A model generated the notes under the pieces. That model saw nothing but the letters and a program-made list of their open reading frames with translations. It did not search any database and was not told where the DNA came from. 64,000 bases of DNA from Clostridium algoriphilum (GTDB lineage: Bacteria > Bacillota > Clostridia > Clostridiales > Clostridiaceae): NCBI RefSeq assembly GCF_020443705.1, contig NZ_JAIZZK010000018.1, forward strand, positions 1 through 64,000, given 5' to 3'. A program made the translations under genes and the position numbers. Positions 41,643 to 49,600 of the stretch are shown here, in pieces. Each line of letters starts with the position of its first letter. Position 1 is the stretch's first letter.

Positions 41643-42119
41643 TTAAACCACCTTTCCAATGATATATGCCACTATAAATGAAAATAGGAAAGCATACGAA
41701 TTTCTAAGAATCGTTAGTTTCTTACCAAAATATTTAATTTCCACCGGTATAGTAACAACCCCTACCATCATGAGTGTTGATAAAAAGGCACCTATTTGCA
41801 TGTAACCTGCGCCGTTTTGTAGTAGTAAGGCTGCTGTTGGAAATGCAACAAACCCAGGTATTAAGGTTATAGACCCAACTATAGCTGCAATTATAACTCC
41901 AAAGAATCCTGAATTATTTCCAATCATATTTGATATTACCTGTGGATTTAATATTGCTAGTAAAACACCCACCAGCATAATAATCCCTAGAAATTCTGGT
42001 AAAATATTTTCAAATGCTTTCCATGCCTTTTTCAGTGCCATTTTTGTTTTCTTCTTGTCTTTGTAATATGAAATAACTAATAATAAAATTGTTATCCCAT
42101 ACAAAATGTAATTGCTCAT
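41643..42119 (-). CDS. ArsP/DUF318-type permease, half-size unit A
   Basis: 158 aa, RBS AGGAGG. A short N-terminal helix and basic loop (YYKDKKKTKMALKKAWKAF) precede four helices with GSITLIPGFVAFPTAALLLQ near 85-104 and TLMMVGVVTIPVEIKYFGKK. This mirrors the motif pair of unit B, as expected for the two internal repeats of ArsP-type permeases split into separate genes. First gene of the A-B-CDF-MFS run. Confidence 0.75.
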   Translation of the reverse strand: MSNYILYGITILLLVISYYKDKKKTKMALKKAWKAFENILPEFLGIIMLVGVLLAILNPQVISNMIGNNSGFFGVIIAAIVGSITLIPGFVAFPTAALLLQNGAGYMQIGAFLSTLMMVGVVTIPVEIKYFGKKLTILRNSYAFLFSFIVAYIIGKVV

Positions 42120-42129
42120 TTAAATTCCT

Positions 42130-42357
42130 CCTTTCTTTTAAATTTATTAGATCCAACCAGATTACTTATATCATTAACCTTATAACTATATAATTAATTA
42201 CTTATATTGTTATAGTATTCTGAATCACTAATAATGTCAATGTTTTATCAAAAGTATTTTTAATAATTTAAAATTTTTAACTAAATACTCTAATTTTATA
42301 GTTTATTGTAATAATGATTTCAATGCATAAATATTTAATTATCTTAAAAAAAGTAAT
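42130..42357. promoter_or_regulatory. Control region of the permease/CDF operon
   Basis: AT-rich. It contains two near copies of ATTACTTATAT (about 42164 and 42197) and TATAACTATATAATTAATTA, typical of ArsR-family operators in clostridia. Confidence 0.4.
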
Positions 42358-42397
42358 AAAGATATAAGTCTAGTATTTATACTAGACTTATATCTTT
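42358..42397. terminator. Terminator after arsM
   Basis: A perfect 19-bp stem AAAGATATAAGTCTAGTAT / ATACTAGACTTATATCTTT with a 2-base loop, 26 bases beyond the arsM stop. Confidence 0.85.
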
Positions 42398-42422
42398 AAT
42401 TTATGCTCCTTGTATTTAATTC

Positions 42423-43217
42423 TTATTTCTTCTTTGCTTCGATAATATAAGAAGCCACAAATTCCTCAATGTTTTTACCAGGAGCCCATGATTTAAGAAT
42501 TTCTCTACTATTATCCTTAGGTATCATTTCAACATTACTGAACCCAACGCTTAGGAGCATTCCTCGTATATTCTCAATATATTCAGCTCCCGCAATACAA
42601 CCTGCCATCATGCTTAGGTCATCTTTTACATGATGAGGTAATTCGGCAGTTGCCACAACATCAGAAATAGACAATCTTCCACCAGATTTTAAAACCCTAT
42701 ATGCTTCTTTAAAAACTTTTTCTTTTTCCAAAGACAGATTAATTACACAATTTGAAATAATTACATCAATCGACGCATCTGCAACAGGTAAATTCTCAAT
42801 TTCACCTAACCTGAACTCCATATTGGTATATCCGCTTTTTCGAAGATTATTTCTTGATAGTTTAATCATTTCAGGTGTCATATCAACTCCAATTACATAT
42901 CCCATTTCTCCCACCTGCCTTCTTGCAAGAAAACAATCAAATCCTCCTCCACTCCCTAAGTCAAGAACGGTTTCCACTTCTTTCAATGCTGCAATGGCTA
43001 TTGGGTTTCCACAACCGAGTCCCATATTAGCTTCAATTGGTACACCTAAAAGGTCTTCTTCTGAGTAACCCAAATTAATAGTATTTCCTTTTATATCCAT
43101 TGCATTGTCATTACAACAACCGGACCCACAGGCACAATCGCCCCCTTTAACACCTTTTATTGCAATATTAGCATAATTTTTTCGAATATGTTCTCTGATT
43201 TCTTCATTATTACCCAT
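42423..43217 (-). CDS. arsM: Arsenite methyltransferase ArsM
   Basis: 264 aa. SAM motif I is VLDLGSGGGFDCFLA near residues 84-98. The arsenic-binding cysteines are C69 (MGLGCGNP), one in IISNCVINLS and one in MMAGCIAGAEY; extra cysteines CACGSGCC occur near residue 28-35. It converts As(III) to methylated trivalent arsenicals. It lies 92 bases downstream of sigZ, both minus strand, ending at a perfect terminator. Confidence 0.92.
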   Translation of the reverse strand: MGNNEEIREHIRKNYANIAIKGVKGGDCACGSGCCNDNAMDIKGNTINLGYSEEDLLGVPIEANMGLGCGNPIAIAALKEVETVLDLGSGGGFDCFLARRQVGEMGYVIGVDMTPEMIKLSRNNLRKSGYTNMEFRLGEIENLPVADASIDVIISNCVINLSLEKEKVFKEAYRVLKSGGRLSISDVVATAELPHHVKDDLSMMAGCIAGAEYIENIRGMLLSVGFSNVEMIPKDNSREILKSWAPGKNIEEFVASYIIEAKKK

Positions 43218-43309
43218 TTAAATCACCCTCCATTTATTTTTTAATATTGGACTATTCATATATACAGACGGAAGAAAAGAAAAAAGGACGCAAATACTTG
43301 TCATTTATA

Positions 43310-43864
43310 TTAACAAGATTTGCATCCCTTTGTTTTATATTTGTAGTCAATAATATTTCCAGTTTTATCGAATTCCAGACTGCAACAATCTAAAATCATA
43401 TCCTTAAGCATTTTACGTCCTCGTTGAACCCTGGATTTTGCACCCGATAAAGAAATTCCTAATTGCTCACTTAATTCTTTTTGAGTAATATTTTTATATT
43501 CTGTCAGTATTATTGCTTGTTTATATTTTTCTGGCAGATGGTTTATCATAGGTTTTAAACAACCTAATATTTCCTCATTCATAGAAAAATTTTCATCTGT
43601 TACCTTTATCGAATCCTCTATTAATTCGATCTCTTTTATATAATTATTGTTACGATAAAAGTCAATAATCGTATTCTTAGCAATCCTATATATCCATGCA
43701 TGCAATTTTTGTTTATCTTTTAAAGTGACTATATTACTATTGATTTTTAAAAATACCTCCTGCAAAATATCCTCATTATCCTGTTGATTTGAAATCCTTT
43801 TGCTAATGAACTTTTTAAGTGGTATGCTAAATTCTTCCCAAAGGCTTGGTACTTTTATATCCAA
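43310..43864 (-). CDS. sigZ: RNA polymerase sigma factor SigZ
   Basis: 184 aa, TTG start preceded by GGGTGAT. Region 2 includes NEDILQEVFLKI and LHAWIYRIAKNTIIDFYR; region 4 includes TQKELSEQLGISLSGAKSRV. The C-terminus is distinctive of SigZ: a CC pair at LDCCSLEFDKTGNIIDY and CKSC at the end. These four cysteines may bind a metal or sense thiol stress. No anti-sigma gene is adjacent. Position beside arsM suggests that it drives arsenic genes. Confidence 0.88.
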   Translation of the reverse strand: MDIKVPSLWEEFSIPLKKFISKRISNQQDNEDILQEVFLKINSNIVTLKDKQKLHAWIYRIAKNTIIDFYRNNNYIKEIELIEDSIKVTDENFSMNEEILGCLKPMINHLPEKYKQAIILTEYKNITQKELSEQLGISLSGAKSRVQRGRKMLKDMILDCCSLEFDKTGNIIDYKYKTKGCKSC

Positions 43865-43930
43865 GTTTCATCACCCGTTCCAATCAATAATTATATGAAA
43901 ATATATTATATACCTAATTATAAAGATAAA

Positions 43931-44158
43931 TTATAAATATTTTTTAATTTCATCAGATGATGGCACTCTGCCCATTATCTTCACTTTTTCATCAATTACT
44001 AGAGCAGGTGTCTTCATAACTCCATAAGCCATAATTTCTTTGAAATCAGTAACCTTTTCTATAGTTGCCTCAATACCTAACTCCTTTATTGCCTTTTTTG
44101 TGTTTTCCTCTAATTTTTTGCAACTAGAACATCCTGAACCTAAAACTTTAATTATCAT
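43931..44158 (-). CDS. Small thioredoxin-like redox protein (TM0996 type)
   Basis: 75 aa, RBS AGGAGG. Active site C10-SS-C13 in VLGSGCSSCKKLE and the cis-Pro region VMKTPALVIDEKV. This family is commonly encoded next to ArsP-type permeases. It lies 30 bases after arsP and probably supplies electrons or thiols for handling the arsenical. Cytoplasmic. Confidence 0.88.
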   Translation of the reverse strand: MIIKVLGSGCSSCKKLEENTKKAIKELGIEATIEKVTDFKEIMAYGVMKTPALVIDEKVKIMGRVPSSDEIKKYL

Positions 44159-44188
44159 AATATTTCCTCCTCTTAAACTTTTAATATT

Positions 44189-45205
44189 TTAAACAAGTAA
44201 AAATGAAAATGCATTGAATAAATATCCAATTATAATTATACCTGTTGCAACTATAGCTACAAATATAGTTAATAATTTAGGCTTTACAACCTTACTAAGC
44301 ATAATTATTGATGGAAGTGAAAGCGCTGTTACTGCCATCATAAATGATAATACTGTGCCGATACCTACACCTTTTCCAAATAAAGCTTCTGCTATTGGTA
44401 ATGTGCCAAAGATGTCAGCATACATTGGTATACCTACGGCAGTAGCAAGTAATACTGCAAAAGGATTATTGTTTCCAACTACAGTTTCTATTATTGATTG
44501 AGGTATCCAATTGTGAATTGCAGCACCGATCCCAACACCGATTAAAACATATAACCAAACCTTATGAAATACATCTTTTACCTGTTCTTTTGAATAAGAT
44601 ATTCGCTCAGGCCTAGTCATTTCAATTACTTCAACATCAACATCTTCAATTTCTTGTACATAGCCTTCTACATATTTTTCAAGATGTAATCTATCAATAA
44701 TAGTTCCACCAATAACTGCTAAAATCAATCCTACAACAACATAGGCTATAGCAATTTTAGCACCAAAGAAAGACATTAAAATTAATAATGATGCCAAATC
44801 TACGAGTGGCGAAGATATAAGAAACGAAAAAGTTATCCCAAGTGGTAGTCCTGCGGCGTTGAATCCTATAAATATTGGGATACTAGAGCAACTACAAAAT
44901 GGTGTAATGGTTCCAAGTAAAGCCCCTAGTATATTTCCCTTAATCCCTTTAATATTTCCAAGAATTTTTTTTGTTCTTTCTGGTGGAAAATAACTTTGAA
45001 TATAGGATATAAGGAAAATTAACACCGATAACAGTATAAATATTTTTATAGTGTCATAAAAGAAAAAGTGTATGCTACCTCCTAGTCTTTCTTTGATTGA
45101 TAGTCCAAATACATTTTCTACAAGGCCTTGAATAAGATTTGAGAGCCAAGTCATTTTTAAAATTTCATTATTGATCCAACCAAATATTTGCGAAATTACA
45201 TTCAT
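44189..45205 (-). CDS. arsP: ArsP-type permease (organoarsenical exporter candidate)
   Basis: 338 aa from MNVISQIFG; GGTAGG is well spaced for this ATG. Hydrophobic, about eight helices in two halves, with TPFCSCSSIPIFIGFNAAGL near residue 105-124 carrying the conserved cysteines and a cytoplasmic loop around EKYVEGYVQEIEDVDVEVIE. ArsP transports trivalent organoarsenicals such as methylarsenite out of the cell, the product of ArsM. It follows ArsR by 45 bases. Confidence 0.85.
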   Translation of the reverse strand: MNVISQIFGWINNEILKMTWLSNLIQGLVENVFGLSIKERLGGSIHFFFYDTIKIFILLSVLIFLISYIQSYFPPERTKKILGNIKGIKGNILGALLGTITPFCSCSSIPIFIGFNAAGLPLGITFSFLISSPLVDLASLLILMSFFGAKIAIAYVVVGLILAVIGGTIIDRLHLEKYVEGYVQEIEDVDVEVIEMTRPERISYSKEQVKDVFHKVWLYVLIGVGIGAAIHNWIPQSIIETVVGNNNPFAVLLATAVGIPMYADIFGTLPIAEALFGKGVGIGTVLSFMMAVTALSLPSIIMLSKVVKPKLLTIFVAIVATGIIIIGYLFNAFSFLLV

Positions 45206-45250
45206 ATTAGTCACCTACCTTTATAATGTTTTCTAAGTTTTTCTATAAAA

Positions 45251-45610
45251 TTAACTGTTCGGGGTACATTTTTTTTTGAACATTTCAGTATATTCATCAC
45301 CTTTTTCAAGGATTTCTAAATCCTTTTTCACCGTAGAGTAATTTTCTGGGTTTAAGATTATTTTTTCAAGTATCTCATTTAAAAGCTCATTATCTTTGTC
45401 AATGCGATAGTATATAAATTGTTCTTGCCTTTCATCTTTTACAAAGCCCATATCGCGAAGCTTACTTAAGTGCTTTGAAATTTTAGGCTGAGGTTCTTCT
45501 AATATTCCTTGAATTTGGCATACACAGAGCTTTTTATGATATAGCAAGACTAAAATTCTAAGTCTTGTTTCGTCAGATAACACTTTAAATAAATTCATTA
45601 GTTTCTCCAT
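45251..45610 (-). CDS. arsR: ArsR-family arsenic repressor
   Basis: 119 aa from MEKLMNLFKVLSDETRLRI; GGATG is at proper distance, and an in-frame GTG three codons earlier overlaps it. The As(III)/Sb(III) sensor motif KLCVCQIQ (ELCVC type) is at about residue 28-35, and the recognition helix is PKISKHLSKLRDMGFV. KKKC near the C-terminus adds one more Cys. The 12-bp inverted repeat at 45645-45680 is its likely operator, controlling arsR-arsP and the redox gene. Confidence 0.9.
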   Translation of the reverse strand: MEKLMNLFKVLSDETRLRILVLLYHKKLCVCQIQGILEEPQPKISKHLSKLRDMGFVKDERQEQFIYYRIDKDNELLNEILEKIILNPENYSTVKKDLEILEKGDEYTEMFKKKCTPNS

Positions 45611-45644
45611 TAGTTTCACATCCTTTAAGTTAAATCAAATAATC

Positions 45645-45680
45645 CTATGCTTATATTCTCATATGGGTATATAAGCATAG
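45645..45680. promoter_or_regulatory. ArsR operator
   Basis: Perfect 12-bp inverted repeat CTATGCTTATAT / ATATAAGCATAG separated by 12 bases, 35 bases upstream of the arsR start. This form is typical of ArsR-family operators. Confidence 0.75.
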
Positions 45681-45890
45681 TATTCCTGAATGGACTATTT
45701 GTCAACTATTTTTATTGCTTTTTTATTTGAATCTCCATTGTTAAAAGTTTATATGCTGTTAAGCATTAAGTTAAATTTAACTGAAATCTAACCAAATAGT
45801 TAACAAATATATTTGCTTGTTTTTTTTTGATGAATATATCAAAATATAGTTCGTTTGAAATATACAATTTCATAGTCATTCCTCCTTTTT

Positions 45891-45918
45891 AGCCTAGCAT
45901 AATTGCTAGGCCTTTTTG
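45891..45918 (+). terminator. Hairpin terminator-like
   Basis: GCCTAGCA / TGCTAGGC followed by a T run. No intact gene ends before it on the plus strand. The gap 45681-45890 holds TTAAGCATTAAGTTAAATTT, shared with 18225 and 30410. Confidence 0.55.
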
Positions 45919-45934
45919 TTTTTTAAGGAAGGCA

Positions 45935-46291
45935 AGGCTTTGCTATGACCATATTGCCGGAAAATTAGGAATAAAGCTTACAGAAGCTCTTTTAAAAGCC
46001 CACTATATAAACTTAAAAAATGATATATTTTATATTACTGAATTAGGTATAAATAAACTAGTTGAATTAGAAATAATAAACCAAGACATGGAAAATATAA
46101 AAGATCAAAGTGGAATTAAATGTTATGATTGGAGTGAAAATAGTTATCATATAGCTGGTAAACTGGGATATACTCTTGCCAATGGATTGATTAAATTATG
46201 TTGGATTAAAAAATCTACAATAAGTAGGGAATTAAAAATTACACAAAAAGGTAAAGTGAATTTATACAAGAACTTTGATATAGAATTGTAA
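45935..46291 (+). pseudogene. ArsR-like winged-helix regulator, 5'-truncated
   Basis: Reads LCYDHIAGKLGIKLTEALLK, then ITELGINKLVELEI, then KCYDWSENSYHIAGKLGYTL and ITQKGKVNLYKNFDIEL with a stop. The two CxDxxxxxxHxAGxLG repeats and the C-terminal wing are those of a known group of long ArsR regulators of about 230 aa. The N-terminal winged helix is missing. An internal ATG could give only 67 residues. Confidence 0.7.
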
Positions 46292-46370
46292 AATTAGAAA
46301 AGTACGTTAAATGAATAGGTTTGGATTCAGATGCTGAGCCGATAAAAGCTAGAAGTATGCCTAAGGGTAT

Positions 46371-46523
46371 ATGGAAGCTCTTAAATATTTTGATAAAATA
46401 AAGATGCCTTCTACTGGACCCCATAATAGTGAATATCATAAACTAATTGGTATCATCAATGAATTTAAAAGAGTATCCAATGAAATCATGGGAAACATAA
46501 AATTATATAATCTGACTTGCTAA
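46371..46523 (+). pseudogene. Unrecognised short reading, 50 codons
   Basis: MEALKYFDKIKMPSTGPHNS then EYHKLIGIINEFKRVSNEIM and stop, protein-like but without ribosome binding site or upstream continuation in frame. Probably the tail of a lost gene in the decayed island. Confidence 0.3.
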
Positions 46524-46739
46524 TATTTTATAATTCTGCAAGAAACGGTAGTTTCGTATCCATTACTTATTAAGATAATAAATATATATAAACTACAACC
46601 TCTTTTTCTCATTTCTCTTATTAAAGTACTTTTAGATATAGTTGTTACCTCTACAACTTCTGTGTAACTGCTAGTTCTAAGCATTTTAATAGCATTATCT
46701 TAGCTCCTGAACTAAATTATCTTCTTTCAGCTTGTTCAT
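46520..46739 (-). pseudogene. Recombinase-type helix-turn-helix fragment
   Basis: [14 protein letters not shown], a 1-base frameshift, then [20 protein letters not shown] and [13 protein letters not shown]. This helix-turn-helix form (ISKSTLIRE) is like the C-terminal DNA-binding part of serine resolvases/invertases. Catalytic domain absent. The downstream part decays. Confidence 0.4.
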
Positions 46740-46802
46740 ATTTTTCGTTTTTTAACTGGATAATTAACTTAATAGTTTATATTATTTGGTTGAAAAAGCG
46801 AA

Positions 46803-47207
46803 GTAATTATTATTGCTCAAGCAATTGGAAGATGGGGGAGTTTTTTTAATTCAGAAGCCCATGGAGGCCCTGTATCTTATAACTTTATTAAAAATTTTCC
46901 ACACTTCATACAACAAGGTATGCATATAGACGGAATTTATTATCATCCTACTTTTTTATATGAATCTATATGGGATTTTACTGTGTTTATAATACTAATG
47001 GTTATTTTAAGAAAGACTAAAAAAGTTGGAATTGTATTTTTTACTTATGTAGGTTTATATTCTATATGAAGATTTTTTATAGAAGGACTAAGGACAGATA
47101 GTTTAATGTTTGGTTCTTTCAGGATTGCTCAGCTAGTAAGTTTATTGGGAATAGTAATCTGGGTGACATACTTAATTTTATCTAAGAATAAAAAAACAGA
47201 GCTTTAA
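46803..47207 (+). pseudogene. lgt: Prolipoprotein diacylglyceryl transferase, C-terminal fragment
   Basis: Reads [20 protein letters not shown] then [18 protein letters not shown], and [20 protein letters not shown]. These are the Lgt signature GRxGNFxNxE, the HPTxLYE region and the (R)FxxExxR motif. The 5' half is missing and an in-frame TGA (47067-47069) replaces the usual Gly codon before RFF. Extra lgt copies are often carried by metal-resistance mobile elements. Confidence 0.8.
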
Positions 47208-47221
47208 TATGTGGGAGGTAT

Positions 47222-47510
47222 ATGATGACAAGTACTATATTGTTTGTTTTGATAGGAATTGTCGCAGGAATATTAAGTGGGATGTTTGGTATAGGTGGCG
47301 GAGTTATAATTGTACCTGCATTAATGTTTTTAATATCTCTTAAAATGATATTTTCAAAATAAATTTTACATAAAACGGTTGGACTTAAAAAAAGCAATAT
47401 GTACACAGTTTTACTCCTTACAATGTTTTAAATCGGCATAATTATAGGCCCTTATAGTGCTGCCATACTAAGCACTAGAGAACCTATAGTGAGTATTATA
47501 CTTATAGTTT
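47222..47510 (+). pseudogene. TauE/SafE-family permease, broken
   Basis: RBS GGGAGG, then ILFVLIGIVAGILSGMFGIG and GGVIIVPALMFLISL, the N-terminal signature of TauE/SafE (DUF81) permeases. The frame stops at 47362. Downstream pieces (GPYSAAILSTREPIVSIIL) in shifted frames show the decayed remainder. It begins 15 bases after the lgt remnant, so the two once formed an operon. Confidence 0.7.
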
Positions 47511-47619
47511 GAATGTGAAATGAATATGTGTTCTGTACAATATTAGATGTGTATTAATTTTATTCTCCTTAATAACCCTTACATTGGTAAAAAGGGATGT
47601 TTAGCTTACGAATGTGGTA

Positions 47620-48336
47620 TTATCTCATTTTACTTTCCATTAGTAATTTAGATACACCAGTTTTTTCCCACTCTTCTACTTGTTCAATTGCTTGCTGAGG
47701 ATTATTACCGAGGCCCACAAGAACTCCCGATAATATAAATTCTTGAAATAAGTGCTCCATATTAATTCCTTGTTTTTGCTCTGCTAGAGCTCTTACTACA
47801 AGGGGATTTATATATTTCACCCAGTCATCAGGGCTAAATTTGCTTGTATCTATAGCAGATGCCATAATTGGGTATAAGTCTCTTTGCATGTTATTGTTGT
47901 TTAATGTATATAAGTAATTGTATTTAGCACTATGCTTTATTTCGTCAGTTATAATGTTGAAAAGTATATCTCTATACATTCTAGATGGAAGCCCTCTTCT
48001 GATTTCTCTATATCTTTCTACAGCACCCAGTTCTCCAAACAAAGCCTTTTTAATACCATCAAGGTAAGAAATCGGCTTCACAAATTCCTCATCTACACCA
48101 GGTGGTACATCTACACCAGTGATGTTTTTATATATTTGTCTAAACATTTTATTATGTCCGCGTTCATCATCTCGTATAGATGCAATAATTTTCTTTTCAT
48201 CTTCTGTAGGAGCAACGCTTATTAAATAGTCATAGAATAATTCATCTTCTCTTTCACCTTGAACAGCTGCTTTAACCCCTTCCAGGGATTTTTCCAATAA
48301 ATTCACATCATACATCATATATGGATTTCTGTACAT
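47620..48336 (-). CDS. Ferritin-like (rubrerythrin-fold) protein
   Basis: 238 aa, RBS AGGAGG. Di-iron type motifs occur in each half: GEREDELFYDYL with IRDDERGHNKMF, and GELGAVERYREI with ITDEIKHSAKYNYL, giving paired Glu and ExxH ligands. The C-terminal 80 residues are a helical extension. No rubredoxin domain. Probably a peroxide- or iron-handling protein in the cytoplasm or spore; exact role not assignable. Confidence 0.75.
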   Translation of the reverse strand: MYRNPYMMYDVNLLEKSLEGVKAAVQGEREDELFYDYLISVAPTEDEKKIIASIRDDERGHNKMFRQIYKNITGVDVPPGVDEEFVKPISYLDGIKKALFGELGAVERYREIRRGLPSRMYRDILFNIITDEIKHSAKYNYLYTLNNNNMQRDLYPIMASAIDTSKFSPDDWVKYINPLVVRALAEQKQGINMEHLFQEFILSGVLVGLGNNPQQAIEQVEEWEKTGVSKLLMESKMR

Positions 48337-48498
48337 ATAAACCTCCTAGTGAATAATAATTTTATTATTTACCTAATTGTTAAATCGATACTATGTATAA
48401 TATGAAAAACGTATTCTAATTATGACAAAGACAATATTATTACAATAAATTGCATTAGATTCAGAAATATCGGTTAAAATATCTCAGAGGTGGTTTAA

Positions 48499-48693
48499 AT
48501 GAAATGTAATATTGGTAGAACTGAACAAATTGTTAGAATTGTAATCGGAGTTGCAGCCGTTCTATTAGGTCTATACTACAAAAGCTGGTGGGGGGTTGTT
48601 GGCATCGTACCGATAATAACAGGTTTGATTCGCTACTGTCCCCTTAGTGATGTCTTAGGAATTTCGACTTGTGACGTTAAAAATAAGCAATAG
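48499..48693 (+). CDS. DUF2892 (YgaP-like) inner-membrane protein
   Basis: 64 aa, RBS AGAGGTGG. MKCNIGRTEQIVRIVIGVAA is the family's N-terminal signature, followed by two helices with a WWGVVG turn and the closing CPLSDVLGISTC. Members are often near sulfur-transfer and redox genes. Divergent from the ferritin-like gene by 162 bases. Confidence 0.85.
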   Translation: MKCNIGRTEQIVRIVIGVAAVLLGLYYKSWWGVVGIVPIITGLIRYCPLSDVLGISTCDVKNKQ

Positions 48694-48829
48694 TCCCCTC
48701 TCCTACAGCATTTAATTCAATGCTAAGTTTTTTTTGCAGTCAAGCAATCCATTCTACAAGAACATAATGCATAGTAGTGTTTTTTACAACAAATAGCTTC
48801 CCCTTATATAATAAAAAGGAAGCTATCTG

Positions 48830-49237
48830 TTACCCTGCTACTACCCCTACCTTAGGTAATTTATCGAGTATTTTTGAATCACCATGGCAGGTATTAAACT
48901 CCTCCGTTACGTCTTTTCCCGCAGACACACCAAAATGAACACCACCAGCCCAAGCTTTAACTGAACTTACGTCATAAACTATTCCATTTATAGCTACATA
49001 GGCAGGATTACCCCCAATACCATTGTATTTTGATAATTCCTCTAATGTGAATGTTTGCTGTCTTTCACCAATATCTTCAAAAATATGATTATTCATATTT
49101 CTGTATGTGTTATACATTGAATTTCCTTCCATGTTGTTGTAGTCTTCACAATAGATTTTAAAGTAAGACTTTGGGAACTTACATAGTGGGCAAAAATTAG
49201 GGGCCTCTTTTCCTATATGAATATATCCACAATTCAT
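48830..49237 (-). CDS. Rubredoxin-like / cytochrome b5-like fusion
   Basis: 135 aa from the first ATG. Residues 1-27 (MNCGYIHIGKEAPNFCPLCK) are a rubredoxin-type knuckle as in rubrerythrin tails, and residues 55-135 are a cytochrome-b5-like heme/steroid-binding domain (TLEELSKYNGIGGNPAYVAI, VYDVSSVKAWAGGVHFG). The first Cys of the C-x2-C knuckle lies just before the ATG (VWQC-MNC) with a stop four codons upstream and no RBS. The start may be non-ATG, or the 5' end is lost. Confidence 0.65.
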   Translation of the reverse strand: MNCGYIHIGKEAPNFCPLCKFPKSYFKIYCEDYNNMEGNSMYNTYRNMNNHIFEDIGERQQTFTLEELSKYNGIGGNPAYVAINGIVYDVSSVKAWAGGVHFGVSAGKDVTEEFNTCHGDSKILDKLPKVGVVAG

Positions 49238-49600
49238 ACATTGCCATACTATTCATTATTTAAGAACGAGTACATGTGAACTCAACGAGTAAATGGTATA
49301 CGTGTATATGGGAAGATAAAGCTCCTTTGAGCAAACTTTATTCTCGTTACACCTGTTTATTTTCATATTTGTAACCTTTCCTTATAATAGTTCCTTTTAA
49401 AATAAACTTAATGTTTAGAGAAACAAAAACATACTAAAGTGTAACATATTATGGTAATATAGTGTAAGAAATTACAATGCGTTGTAGTGATCTGTAAAAT
49501 GCGTATATCTATTTTTCTAGAAGGGATTATGTCCTAAATATGCTTACGAATCAAAGCACAAAGTACTTGTAAACTTATAAAAATAAATAAGAGGTGTCCT
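49238..49600. other. Intergenic, promoter region of the UPF0182 gene
   Basis: No gene seen. A small hairpin GCTC/GAGC inside ATAAAG...CTTTAT lies near 49317-49344. The rest is AT-rich and must hold the promoter of 49601. Confidence 0.4.
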
